Positions 23,829 through 34,000 of a stretch of DNA of 64,000 bases are shown here, in pieces (position 1 is the first letter of the stretch; each line of letters begins with the position of its first letter). The stretch is taken from positions 1 to 64,000 of the forward strand of contig CACWHY010000001.1 in NCBI GenBank assembly GCA_902760805.1. Direction: 5' to 3'. The translations under genes were made by a program, and so were the position numbers. Source of the DNA: Ruminococcus flavefaciens (GTDB taxonomy: Bacteria; Bacillota; Clostridia; Oscillospirales; Ruminococcaceae). Under the pieces are notes generated by a model. The model was not told the origin of the DNA. It worked only from the letters and a program-made list of their open reading frames with translations, and searched no databases.

Positions 23829-24923
23829 TCAGAAGATCAGGTATGTTATGACGGAGTTGGACATGAGGAAGCCCTTTGCTGTCAGCCAGATCCGCTCTCC
23901 GTCAGTTTCAGCGTAGCCGGCCTTTATCAGCGGCGGCAGCTTCCGCTCGATTGCCTTTCGGTGCTCCGGGAAATTGCTCAGCAGCAGTCCCTCACGCAGC
24001 CGGAGCAGCAGCATTGCTCGCTCCTCAAAGCCGCAGGGCGCCTCATCGGTGACGGTGACGGGTTGGGCGGGGGACTCCACAAACCGCTGTATATCGGGAT
24101 CTGCGGCAAATCTTTTTCCTCCGCAGCAAGAGTGGGCCGAAGGTCCGATCCCGATGTAGTCAAGACATTTCCAGTAGCGGCAGTTGTGGCGGCTCTCGGA
24201 TCCGGGCTTGGCGAAATTTGAGACCTCGTACTGTGAAAAGCCCAGTTTTTCCAACATTTCCACAGCTTTCAGGTAAAGCTCCGACTGAGCGTCCTCGCCG
24301 GGAAGAGCCCCACGGATCTGGTCGCAGTCGAAGGGCGTGCCGGCCTCGATCTTGAGGATGTAGGCGGAGATGTGCTGGATCGGCAGGACGGCCATTTTCT
24401 CGATAGATCGGCCGAGAAGCTGGGGAGTTTGCCCGGGAAGTCCTATCATCAGGTCGCAGGAAATATTTCCGAAACCGGCCTGTGCCGCCTCCAAAACGGC
24501 CTTCTCCGCACGGGCAGCGGTGTGAGTTCGCCCGAGAAGTGAGAGCTCCTCATCGTTCATGGACTGCACGCCTATGGAGAGCCGGTTTATGCCTATTTCC
24601 CGGAGCTTTTGGAGCTTTTCCAGGGTGAGCGTGGAGGGGTTGGCCTCAAGGGTGATCTCTCCGTTTTCGGCAAGTCGGAAGCTGTCCTTCGCCTCATCAA
24701 GGATCTGGCCGAGCTGCTCCGGAACCAGCAGGGAGGGCGTTCCTCCGCCGAAATAAACGGTGTCTGTGCAGCGTGAAAGGTCGGAATAATGGCGGATATT
24801 CCGCAAAACTGCCTGAATATAAAGCTCCGCCTGCTCTTTGCGGTAGCAGACGGAGTAGAAATCGCAGTAGCCGCACTTTCGTCCGCAAAAAGGGACGTGG
24901 AAGTAAAGACCGAGACTGCTCAT
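23829..24923 (-). CDS. hemW: Radical SAM heme chaperone HemW
   Basis: A 364-residue radical SAM protein. The 4Fe-4S motif is FCGRKCGYC (C13, C17, C20), followed by FGGGTPS and the family block ANPSTLTLEKL. HemW proteins, long annotated as oxygen-independent coproporphyrinogen oxidases, bind heme and deliver it to respiratory proteins; true CPO activity needs an extended N-terminus that is absent here. The start overlaps the previous gene by four bases (ATGA). Location after lepA is common in Firmicutes. Confidence 0.92.
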   Translation of the reverse strand: MSSLGLYFHVPFCGRKCGYCDFYSVCYRKEQAELYIQAVLRNIRHYSDLSRCTDTVYFGGGTPSLLVPEQLGQILDEAKDSFRLAENGEITLEANPSTLTLEKLQKLREIGINRLSIGVQSMNDEELSLLGRTHTAARAEKAVLEAAQAGFGNISCDLMIGLPGQTPQLLGRSIEKMAVLPIQHISAYILKIEAGTPFDCDQIRGALPGEDAQSELYLKAVEMLEKLGFSQYEVSNFAKPGSESRHNCRYWKCLDYIGIGPSAHSCCGGKRFAADPDIQRFVESPAQPVTVTDEAPCGFEERAMLLLRLREGLLLSNFPEHRKAIERKLPPLIKAGYAETDGERIWLTAKGFLMSNSVITYLIF

Positions 24924-25261
24924 TTTTTATTGGGGTCGATCCGGATCGCAGGTGAGAGCGGGAAAAAGAATGCGTTCACCAGCTTTGGAACGATCAGAAA
25001 TGCCAGTATCAGGCCGATATTCACGGGAAGCTCAATCGGGTCCAGCCACGGAATTGAGGGGGCTTTCAGGTAGACGAACACGATCAGGGCGAAGCAGAGC
25101 ACGCTGAATACGGCGTTGAAAATGGTTGCGGCCTTGCCGTTGACCACTCTTCTGCCGCACTTCATGCAAGGCTTGCCGTTGGAGTTGAGCTGACCGAGAA
25201 AAGCCTTTGAAATGGGGTTGAACGACTTCTCACCGCAGTGAGGACAGGTGTAAATACTCAT
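24920..25261 (-). CDS. Zinc-ribbon membrane protein of unknown function
   Basis: A 113-residue protein with an N-terminal zinc-ribbon (YTCPHCGE and KPCMKCGR, about residues 5-35), then two membrane segments (about 46-66 and 75-97). It is similar in build to small TIGR/FxLYD-like zinc-ribbon membrane proteins without a known role. Translationally coupled to hemW and part of the lepA transcript. Confidence 0.75.
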   Translation of the reverse strand: MSIYTCPHCGEKSFNPISKAFLGQLNSNGKPCMKCGRRVVNGKAATIFNAVFSVLCFALIVFVYLKAPSIPWLDPIELPVNIGLILAFLIVPKLVNAFFFPLSPAIRIDPNKK

Positions 25262-25277
25262 AGCAATATCCTTTCAA

Positions 25278-25709
25278 TTATGACTGGGAGAGCTGGCCCT
25301 CGATGACTTCCGGCTCCTTTGACTCAAGCACCCTTGCAAGGGGCGCCTCGGGGGAAGTCCGCTCATTTAGGGCAGTTTTTCTCAGGGGAGCAAGAGGTGT
25401 TTTCTTAACTGCACGTCTTCTGCTCCTGAGCATTTTCGAGATCTTGAACCAGTGGAGAATGATCAGGCTCAGGAAGAATATCCCCAGTGCTATAGCCGTA
25501 AACTGGAACTTTGCTCCGGAGACTTTATTTCCGATGAGCAGCACTATCCCGGCGATGACCACGAAGGGCAGCTTCGTCACCTCTCGGAGTGTTATCCGCA
25601 GTCTGCGTGTTGGCTTGTGGTAGGGAGAGACTGCCTCTGCGATCACTGAGATCAGAGACAGCAGCAGGAAAAGTCCTGCCAGTCCGAAAGCAATATAGTT
25701 AAAAATCAT
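25278..25709 (-). CDS. Hypothetical membrane protein
   Basis: A 143-residue protein with three predicted membrane segments (about 5-25, 49-67 and 74-91) and a basic cytoplasmic tail (KMLRSRRRAVKKT) ending in a low-complexity, charged region. No family is recognised. It follows lepA by 24 bases, with AGGAGGGATACC before the ATG, so it belongs to the lepA-hemW transcript. Confidence 0.7.
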   Translation of the reverse strand: MIFNYIAFGLAGLFLLLSLISVIAEAVSPYHKPTRRLRITLREVTKLPFVVIAGIVLLIGNKVSGAKFQFTAIALGIFFLSLIILHWFKISKMLRSRRRAVKKTPLAPLRKTALNERTSPEAPLARVLESKEPEVIEGQLSQS

Positions 25710-25733
25710 GGTATCCCTCCTATGGGAGCTCCC

Positions 25734-27536
25734 TTATGAATCCAGCTTCAAAACGCTCATGAAGGCCTCCTGCGGCACCTCTACGGTACCCAGCTGGCGC
25801 ATACGCTTCTTTCCTTCCTTCTGCTTCTCCAGCAGCTTCTTCTTTCGGGTAATGTCGCCGCCGTAGCACTTTGCCAGAACGTCCTTGCGCATTGCCTTGA
25901 CGGTCTCACGGGCGATGATCTTTCCGCCGATTGCAGCCTGGATCGGCACCTCGAAGAGCTGACGTGGAATGTTCTCCTTCAGTTTTTCGGCTATTTTACG
26001 TGCTCTGGAGTAGGCCTTGTCGGTGTGGATTATGAAGCTGAGAGCGTCTACGATCTCGCCGTTGAGGAGGATATCCAGCTTCACCAGCTTTGAAGGAACG
26101 TATCCCATCATCTCGTAATCGAAGGAAGCGTAGCCCTTGGTTCGGGACTTGAGAACGTCGAAGAAATCGTAAACGATCTCGTTCAGCGGCAGCTCGTAGT
26201 GGAGTTCAACACGGGTGTCGTCCAGGTATTTCATGTCCTTGAACACGCCACGTCTGTCCTGACACAGCTCCATTATATTTCCCACGAACTCGGAGGGAGC
26301 GAGGATGCTTGCCTTCACCATGGGCTCCTCAGCCACCTGGATCACCGCAGGATCCGGGTAATTGGTGGGGTTGTCGATGTACTGCACCTCGCCGTTGGTC
26401 ATTGTGACCTTGTAGATTACCGAGGGAGCAGTCGTCACCAGGTCAAGGTTGTACTCACGCTCAAGGCGCTCCTGGATTATCTCCATGTGGAGAAGTCCTA
26501 AAAATCCGCAGCGGAAGCCAAATCCCAGAGCGATAGAGGTCTCCGGCTCGAAGGAAAGAGATGCGTCGTTGAGCTGGAGCTTTTCCAGAGCTTCACGTAG
26601 ATCGCCGTACTTAGCGCCGTCCGCCGGGTAAATTCCGGAGAATACCATGGGATTTACCTTGCGGTAGCCGGGGAGCGGCTCGTCACAGGGACGGTCATCG
26701 CAGGTAACGGTATCGCCCACCTGAGTGTCTCCGATCGACTTGATCGAAGCGGCGATGTAGCCGACCTCGCCGGCCTCCAGGGAGCCGTTGTTCACAAGAG
26801 TTGTAGCGTCCATGAATCCGGCCTCAACAACATTGAAAACCGCACCGGTTGCCATGAGGCGGATATTGTCGCCAACCTTCACACGGCCTTCCTTCACACG
26901 AACGTAGATGATAACTCCCTTGTAGGAGTCGTAATAGCTGTCGAAAATAAGGGCTTTCAGAGGCTTTTCCGGGTCGCCCTGGGGAGCAGGGATGTCGGTT
27001 ACGATCCTCTCCAGCACCTCCTCGATGTTCACGCCCATTTTTGCGGAGATCTTGGGCGCATCCATTGCAGGGATGCCGATGATCGACTCCACCTCGCTGC
27101 AAACTCTCTCCGGGTCAGCTGAGGGCAGGTCGATCTTGTTCACAACAGGAACTACCTCCAGGTCGTGCTCGATAGCCAGATATGTGTTGGCCAGAGTCTG
27201 CGCCTCGATGCCCTGAGAGGCATCCACTACCAGTATAGCGCCCTCGCAGGCAGCCAGTGAGCGGCTCACCTCATAGTTGAAATCGACGTGGCCGGGAGTG
27301 TCGATGAGGTTGAAGATGTAGTCCTCGCCGTCCTTTGCGGTGTATTTCAGCCGCACAGCACGAGCCTTGATCGTAATGCCGCGCTCACGTTCGATGTCCA
27401 TGTTGTCCAGGAGCTGATCCTCCATGTCACGGATAGCGACGGTCTCGGTCTTTTCCAGGATACGGTCAGCGAGGGTGGATTTTCCGTGGTCTATATGTGC
27501 AATAATGCAGAAATTTCTGATCTTATCGTTTGCCAA
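25734..27536 (-). CDS. lepA: Elongation factor 4 (LepA), TTG start
   Basis: A 600-residue translational GTPase that back-translocates or remodels stalled ribosomes. G1 is [14 protein letters not shown]3 DTPGHVDF, G4 NKIDLP. The C-terminal LepA-specific region ends in [10 protein letters not shown]. The TTG at 27536 is chosen because it is six bases after GAGGT and gives the usual LepA N-terminus ([18 protein letters not shown]); an upstream in-frame ATG has no ribosome binding site. It leads a five-gene operon with hemW. Confidence 0.94.
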   Translation of the reverse strand: MANDKIRNFCIIAHIDHGKSTLADRILEKTETVAIRDMEDQLLDNMDIERERGITIKARAVRLKYTAKDGEDYIFNLIDTPGHVDFNYEVSRSLAACEGAILVVDASQGIEAQTLANTYLAIEHDLEVVPVVNKIDLPSADPERVCSEVESIIGIPAMDAPKISAKMGVNIEEVLERIVTDIPAPQGDPEKPLKALIFDSYYDSYKGVIIYVRVKEGRVKVGDNIRLMATGAVFNVVEAGFMDATTLVNNGSLEAGEVGYIAASIKSIGDTQVGDTVTCDDRPCDEPLPGYRKVNPMVFSGIYPADGAKYGDLREALEKLQLNDASLSFEPETSIALGFGFRCGFLGLLHMEIIQERLEREYNLDLVTTAPSVIYKVTMTNGEVQYIDNPTNYPDPAVIQVAEEPMVKASILAPSEFVGNIMELCQDRRGVFKDMKYLDDTRVELHYELPLNEIVYDFFDVLKSRTKGYASFDYEMMGYVPSKLVKLDILLNGEIVDALSFIIHTDKAYSRARKIAEKLKENIPRQLFEVPIQAAIGGKIIARETVKAMRKDVLAKCYGGDITRKKKLLEKQKEGKKRMRQLGTVEVPQEAFMSVLKLDS

Positions 27537-27642
27537 GGTGATACCTCTTTTCGTTTTCGCATATTTATACATCTTAATTATAACACAAAGCTCCGAAAAA
27601 ATCAATACATTTATTTTCGGGAAAAATATCTTTTGGCTCACC

Positions 27643-27671
27643 TTGACCTCATAGGTCTGTGGTGCTATAAT
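27643..27671 (+). promoter_or_regulatory. Promoter of the FliB-like gene
   Basis: TTGACC (27643-27648) and TATAAT (27666-27671) with a 17-base spacer, 33 bases before the start. Confidence 0.85.
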
Positions 27672-27703
27672 GAGCATGGAAACTAATGCTAGGAGGAATA
27701 GCT

Positions 27704-28702
27704 ATGATCTGGCGATATCCTGAATACTGCGAGAGATTTCGCTGCTCAGCAGGTGAGTGCTCCGACAGCTGCTGTATCGGCTGGGAGATCTGCATCGACC
27801 CGGAAACTGCCCGGCGCTACAGCTCGGTGGAGGGGAGATTTGGCGAAAAACTGCGAGAAAATATCTCTGAGGGAGCCTTTGTGCTGGGGGAGGGCGAGCG
27901 ATGTCCCTTCCTCAACGAGCGCAACCTCTGCGACATATACATACAGCTTGGAGAGGATGCTCTCTGTCAGATCTGCACCGACCACCCACGGTATTTTAAG
28001 TGGTTTGGCGGCGTGAAGGAAGGCGGCGTGGGACTTTGCTGCGAGGAGGCTGCCAAGCTGATCCTATCCAGTCCGCCGGTGCTTGCGGAGAGGATCGTTC
28101 CAGATGAGGAGGCTCCTGACTGCGATGAGGAGCTTCTCCGCCTGCTGACAGATGCACGTCGTGAGCTCACTTCACGGCTGTGGGAGGGCAGCCTTTTCTC
28201 AGCGCTGACCTCCGCAGTGGCCGATGCTGAGCGCTTGCAGGAGATCCTGGACTTCGGAGAGCTTCGGCTCCCTGACTGGGAGGAGCTCCCGGCGGCAAGC
28301 TGCAACGAGGCTGAGTGGACAGAGTTTTTTGCTGAAATGGAGCCCTTTGACACACAGTGGCCAGACTTCCTCCGGAGGTGTGTGGAGCTGAAAAATGTTC
28401 CGGAAGAGCTCTCCCCGGAGCAGGAGGAGCAGCTTAGGCGGATCGGCGCATATTTCCTGTTTCGCTACTTCCTTGGGGGCGTCTTCGACGGCGAGATCTA
28501 CTCCCGTGTGAAGCTGGCGGCGGTCAGCGTGAGGTTTATCGGCTGGCTGTGGAGGTGCAGATCGGCAGAGACCGGCAGCTGCACCTTTGAGGACTGCGTG
28601 CAGATCTCCAAGGCCTACTCCAAGGAGATCGAGTATTCCGAGGAAAACCTTGAACGTCTTCTCGACGCTGCATATGACCGACCGATTTTTGGCTGTATTT
28701 AG
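27704..28702 (+). CDS. Flagellin lysine-N-methylase (FliB)-like Cys-rich protein
   Basis: A 332-residue protein with the Cys-rich N-terminal pattern of the FliB/YkgJ-like family: FRCSAGECSDSCCIGWEI, CPFLNERNLCDIY, CQICTDHPRYF and GLCCEE. Such Cys clusters bind an Fe-S cluster or zinc. FliB methylates flagellin in some enterics, yet proteins of this family are widespread in non-motile gut Firmicutes, and no flagellar gene is near here. A different substrate is therefore likely. It stands alone behind a good promoter with AGGAGGAATAGCT before the ATG. Confidence 0.75.
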   Translation: MIWRYPEYCERFRCSAGECSDSCCIGWEICIDPETARRYSSVEGRFGEKLRENISEGAFVLGEGERCPFLNERNLCDIYIQLGEDALCQICTDHPRYFKWFGGVKEGGVGLCCEEAAKLILSSPPVLAERIVPDEEAPDCDEELLRLLTDARRELTSRLWEGSLFSALTSAVADAERLQEILDFGELRLPDWEELPAASCNEAEWTEFFAEMEPFDTQWPDFLRRCVELKNVPEELSPEQEEQLRRIGAYFLFRYFLGGVFDGEIYSRVKLAAVSVRFIGWLWRCRSAETGSCTFEDCVQISKAYSKEIEYSEENLERLLDAAYDRPIFGCI

Positions 28703-28712
28703 ACAAAAACTG

Positions 28713-28741
28713 TTGACTTTTTACTGATGATAATGTATAAT
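28713..28741 (+). promoter_or_regulatory. Promoter of the dockerin-SH3 protein gene
   Basis: TTGACT (28713-28718) and TATAAT (28736-28741), spacer 17 bases. Confidence 0.85.
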
Positions 28742-28796
28742 GGAACCAGCAATACCCAAAGCCATACACATTTTATCACAGATCGGAGGAATAACC

Positions 28797-30947
28797 ATGA
28801 AAATCAAGATCACAGCAATTCTCACGACAGGTCTGATGCTTGCGGCTTCTGCTGCAATGCCTTTAGGCCAGGCGGCAGGCGCTCAAGGGGTGGAGGCTCT
28901 GCCGGAATGGGTCCCCTCAGACTATGCCTCTGCGGTGGAATTCCAGAACAACTATGGCGCTACGCATATACAGGACGGCCTGATATGCGTGGTACACGAC
29001 AGCGGCAATCCGCAGATGTCGCCTCATTTTGAGGTGAACGGGGTATATGCGGAGAAAGCTGACTGCCTTGTCTCGCTGGAGGACTACGCTGCATATCCAG
29101 AGGCAGACGACTCTCCCTACATCATTGTGTCGCTTTTCCGTCCTGAGGAAGAGATGACTATCAGCTACAAAAGTGACCGTGAACAGACAGACTACACCTT
29201 CACCACTCAGGACGGTGATGAGATCATCGAGACAGACATCTACGGCTGGCTGCCGGACTGCGCTGAGGAGTACGGCGACTATCTCAACGCCCACCACCAG
29301 GTCTCAGTCAAGGACAACTGCGTCCTGATCTGCACAAGCTACAGCTCTGGTACAGCCTTTAGGTGGAACGTTTCTGAGAACGGCGGAGAGTATTTTGAGC
29401 TGGCCGAGATCGTCAACTGCTCCACCAAGACCGTTGAGCCTATGGACGGCGGCACTGTTGAGAACATCTACGTTTACAAGGCCTTGAAGGACGGCTACTC
29501 AAAGATCCAGTATAACTACGGTACCAAGTCACAGGTCGAGTCGTCTGCCATTGCCGACTGCGTTGTGCTGAACGACGCTCAGGAGGTGCTGCTCTCCAGC
29601 CAGATGAAGGTGACTCTGGTGGACAGCGCCACAGGAGAGGTGATCCCCATAAACGAGGATGCTATCCCCTCGATCAGCACCGAAGCCAGCTATGAGACTC
29701 CCAACGGAACGATCTACTCAGGGCCGATCATGCGGATCGAGTCTGATCCCTGTGTCCTTGACATGGGCGCAGATCTATTCAATGCTGACAGCTTTTCCTT
29801 TGAACTGAGCGGAAGCAGCCTGCCGAAGAACTACAAGCTCCGCAAAAATGCAAGCCGCCAGGTCTGGGACAACGGTACAGTTTCTCCCGAGGACAGTATC
29901 ATCGTCACAAAGTACGATAACGGCGCAGCTGATGTTGTGTTCAAGCTGGACTACGATCCCTCAGGCGATGCAAACGGCGACGGTTTGTTCAGCATAGCTG
30001 ACGCTGTTATGCTCAATAAATGGCTGCTGGGAAGGCCTGACGCAGCTATCGGCGACTGGGAGGAGCTGGATCTTTGCCATGACAACAAGCTCAACGTTTT
30101 CGACTTTATCGCCATGAAGCAGAGACTGGTGGAGATCTATGAGCGAGGCTATATCGAGCCCGATGTCAAGGCGATGTATCCCCAGGAAATGATCGTGGTC
30201 AAGGACAGCATCAAAATGTATCAAGGACCTTCACTGGTCTATCCCGAGGTCGCTGAGATCCCCGGAGCAAGGATCCAGGAGCTGGGCTACATGAAGGGCA
30301 ATAACGACTGGGTATTCGTGGAATTTGACGGCACCCGGGGCTGGGTCAGCATTCGTGACGAGGACGGCAACTACAACGTTTCATGGCTGGCCGTTGCCGA
30401 CAAGCCGGTGATATACCTATATCCTGAGGAGGAGACCGATGTCCATGTGGAGCTTGACCTGACCGAGGCGGAGCTGGCTACCACCTACCCCAGGTATAAC
30501 GGCGGCTGGGACGTTGTGGCTTCCCCCGACGGTACTCTTCTCAACAAGGCAGACGGTACTCACCACAAATATCTTTTCTGGGACGCTAAAAATGTCCGCA
30601 CAAGATTTGACTTCTCCAAGGGCTTCTGTGTGGCAGGCGCCGACACTGAGGCCTTCCTCAAGGAAAAGCTCACATACATGGGACTTACTGAGGAGGAAAT
30701 GAACGAGTTCATCGTTTACTGGCTGCCCAGAATGGAGCACAACCCCTACAACCTGATTTCCTTCCAGGGTAAGGCCTACACTGATACCGCTAAGCTGAAC
30801 ATCACACCCGCACCTGACAGCCTGCTGCGGATCTTCATGACATACGTTCCTCTTGAGGAGGAGGTCCAGATCGCTCCTCAGCAGCTTGAGACCTTTGAGA
30901 GAAAGGGCTTCACAGTTGTGGAGTGGGGCGGCAGTCAGCAGGGCTGA
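28797..30947 (+). CDS. Secreted protein with central dockerin, SH3-like domain and unknown termini
   Basis: A 716-residue secreted protein. A signal peptide spans about 1-28. Residues 30-385 match no family I know. A type I dockerin follows (about 389-450; GDANGDGLFSIADAVMLNKW, then DLCHDNKLNVFDFIAMKQ), next an SH3-like region (about 468-525; VKDSIKMYQGPS, GTRGWVSI), then a C-terminal domain (about 530-710) starting KPVIYLYPEEETDVHVEL and ending near TFERKGFTVVEWGG. The last domain looks like an independent extracellular module seen in other ruminococcal proteins; its function is unknown. The dockerin sends the protein to a scaffoldin. Central rather than terminal placement is unusual. Starts after GGAGGAATAACC. 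Confidence 0.85.
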   Translation: MKIKITAILTTGLMLAASAAMPLGQAAGAQGVEALPEWVPSDYASAVEFQNNYGATHIQDGLICVVHDSGNPQMSPHFEVNGVYAEKADCLVSLEDYAAYPEADDSPYIIVSLFRPEEEMTISYKSDREQTDYTFTTQDGDEIIETDIYGWLPDCAEEYGDYLNAHHQVSVKDNCVLICTSYSSGTAFRWNVSENGGEYFELAEIVNCSTKTVEPMDGGTVENIYVYKALKDGYSKIQYNYGTKSQVESSAIADCVVLNDAQEVLLSSQMKVTLVDSATGEVIPINEDAIPSISTEASYETPNGTIYSGPIMRIESDPCVLDMGADLFNADSFSFELSGSSLPKNYKLRKNASRQVWDNGTVSPEDSIIVTKYDNGAADVVFKLDYDPSGDANGDGLFSIADAVMLNKWLLGRPDAAIGDWEELDLCHDNKLNVFDFIAMKQRLVEIYERGYIEPDVKAMYPQEMIVVKDSIKMYQGPSLVYPEVAEIPGARIQELGYMKGNNDWVFVEFDGTRGWVSIRDEDGNYNVSWLAVADKPVIYLYPEEETDVHVELDLTEAELATTYPRYNGGWDVVASPDGTLLNKADGTHHKYLFWDAKNVRTRFDFSKGFCVAGADTEAFLKEKLTYMGLTEEEMNEFIVYWLPRMEHNPYNLISFQGKAYTDTAKLNITPAPDSLLRIFMTYVPLEEEVQIAPQQLETFERKGFTVVEWGGSQQG

Positions 30948-30965
30948 GGCCTCTGAATAAAAGAA

Positions 30966-30995
30966 AAAAACAGGGCAGATAACTGCCCTGTTTTT
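30966..30995. terminator. Bidirectional terminator
   Basis: Perfect 13-bp stem (AAAAACAGGGCAG, 30966-30978, ATAA loop, complement at 30983-30995) between the convergent dockerin genes. Confidence 0.93.
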
Positions 30996-31002
30996 GTTTT
31001 GC

Positions 31003-34000
31003 TCAGCTCAGTTTTTTCTGGAGCTGATCCATGGTTATGGGGAATCCCTTTACGGGGTCGATCAGCTTTGCGTCAGCCATTTGTACAGCAAGAGCATCAA
31101 AGCCGTTTACTCCGCTTGTGCCGTTGTCAACAACGTCAGCGTTGACAGCTCCCTGCTCAGTAAGTGCATACTTTGCAGGCAGAGCCACGAACTGAAGGAT
31201 CGCAACTGCGTCGTTGAGGTTTACAGAAGTGTCCTCATTTGCGTCACCGTATACAGGCTCATCACCGCTGGGCGCTGCACCGAGAGAGATGAATGTCAGA
31301 TCTCGGGCCTTAGCATAACTCTCTGCTGTTGAGCCGTCATAGCCCTTGATGGTTCTTCCGAAGTAGTAGTATTTGCTGCTGCCCCAGTTGTATTCGATCT
31401 CGCACTCCGGGTTGAGAACAGTGATCGTAGTGCCCTCGTCGCCGTAGAAGGAAGAGCCTCCGCCGATAAATGTAACGCTCTTGGGGAAGATGATCTCCTT
31501 CAGCGATGTACAGCCATCGAATGCGTACTGTCCAACTGTCTTGACCTTATTAGGGATAACTATCTCAGAGAGTGAAGAACAATCCTCGAAGGCTCCGTTT
31601 TCGATAGTGGTCAGTGCCTTGGGCATGGTGACTTCACTAAGAAGAGTACAGCCTTCACACATTTCGGTGGGGATAGTTTCAAGAGTAGAAGGAAGTTTCA
31701 GTGAAACAAGTGAGGTGCAGAAACGGAGCGTACCTTCTCCCAGCTCTTTAACTGACTCAGGGAAGGTCATGTCGGTAAGAGCTGCACAGTAAGCAAATGC
31801 GTAGCTGTCAATGCTCTTTACTCCGCTTCCCAGATCCGCCGTTGTGAGCGCATCGCAGTTATTGAAAGCGTATTTTCCGATAGATGTGACCTTGTTGGGG
31901 ATCGAAATAGTTGTCAGTGAGTCGTTTTCCTGGAAGGCATAGTCTCCAATCGAGGTAAGTGTGGAGGGGAGAGATACCTCAGACTCGCAGGCTCCGCAGA
32001 AAGAGCCATTTCCGATAGCCGTGATACCCTCAGAAAGAACGAGCTTGTTCAAGTTGGGGTACATACCGGAGCTGAAAGAAGAGTATTTCGATGATGTATC
32101 TAATCTGGTGTCGGTATTGTCAGCCACTATTCCGGTCTTTCCGGGAGTAAGAGTGATGTTGACGATGTTGTTATAATAGTTAGAATAGTTGCCGGTTTCA
32201 TCATAACAAACAAACATTGAGCGGCTCAGGAATTCACCGTCGCATGGCATAGTAACATCTGTTATTGATGTAACATTCTGGAATGCAGATGATCCAACAT
32301 CGTTCAGTGTATCCGGCAGAACGATACTTGTGGCCAGGTTTGTACAGCCGCTGAAGCAGTATTCGCCGATATTCTGGATCTTGCTGGGGATACCTGCGAT
32401 CTTCAGCTTTGCGCAGTCCTTGAAGCACTTGTTTCCAAGGGAAATGATCGAGTCAGGCAGAGTGATGGAAGCCAGATTTGTGCAGCCTTCAAAGGTATTA
32501 TCACCGACCTCCAGGATACCAGAGGGAAGTGTCAGTGATTTCAGGGCGGTACAGCCGTTGAATGCGCTGTTGCCGATTGCCAGAAGGGTAGAGGGCAGCT
32601 TTACATTAGTAAGGGCTGTGTAGCCGTTGAAAGCGTTGCTGCCGATGTATGTGATACCGTCAGCGAAAGTGATCTTAGCAAGGCTGGTCTTAGCGCCGCT
32701 TTGTACAGCTGGATAATTAGAGTTATTATAACTGAATGAGATACCATAATCCTTAGATGAGAAGAAATCAAGCATTTTTCCGGTGCGTCCGGGGGTAAAG
32801 TTGATCGTCATAACGCTGTCGCTGACGCCCCAGGTGCCAGGAATGTCTATGGGGATAGTGAGGGTTTTAAGACCTGACAGTGAATCAAGATTGCAGGATA
32901 CTATTGTACTATCTGAGATAGTCAGTGACTTGATATTCTTGCAATTCTCAAAACAAGTTCCACCAATCCTTGTGACCTTCTCGGGAACGACAACACTGGT
33001 GTTTGTGATGGTGGGATTTCCATTGTCATCGTAAGATCTCCAGCCATTGAATCCATAGTACATTGAATAGATCCAGAGGTAATATGTCTCACAGGTATGA
33101 GCGTGCATGATGCCTTTTTTCAGACCGTCGATCAAACTTGCATTTGATGAGGCGGTGGTGAAGGTGTCAGCAGTTGCTCCCATGAGCCTGAAGAGAAGAT
33201 CCACTGCACATATAGAATCATCCTGTAGAGTTTGGAGCTTGAGTATGATCTCCTTCAGAGCATCAAGGGCCTCTTGAGCTTCCTTGATATTTTCAAAGCT
33301 CTGGCCGGATTCTCTAGCTAGATCTCCAAACTCCTTGGAATAAGTACGGCGGTATTCCTCGAATGAGGGCTCTTTATCGTTCTCCGCACATTTATCAACA
33401 TATTCATCCCAAAGATCGATCACTGTATCTGCTGCGTCATAAACATCGTCAAGGTATTCCAAAGTTTCACCGTATGCTCCTTTAAATTCTTCGAGCATCT
33501 CAGCTACCTTCACAGCATTGCTTACATCTGAATAAAGGCCGTTTGTAAGGTAGTCAAGGATCTTATCGACGACGACCTCGTTTGTTGAGCCATATTCGGT
33601 GATGACATTTGCCAAGTAAGTAATAAGATCGGCGTTGTTTCCGTTGGAAGCCAGGAAAGAAGCAGCAACTCCGAAGATCAGCTTGTCACGGTTTGAATTG
33701 TATGTTTCGATATCAGGAGCGATAGCCTGTAGGAGAGTTGTAAGCTCAGTGGTGTTGTCGATACCGGTGTACTCTACATTATCATTATGATAGAACTGAT
33801 ACTTGAAGTTCTCAAAGACCTCGCCGGTCGTATCAAGGGGGATATCTATGCCGTATCGGCCATAGCCCCATACAGACAGAGGGATAGCTGTAACTGTATC
33901 ACCGGGGTTGTTGTAGTTTCTGATGTTAGTCAGAGAGGTGTCAGCCACTTTTGAAACTGCCGGGCAGGCATAGGTGTAGCAGAAAATATCGGAGGAGCTG

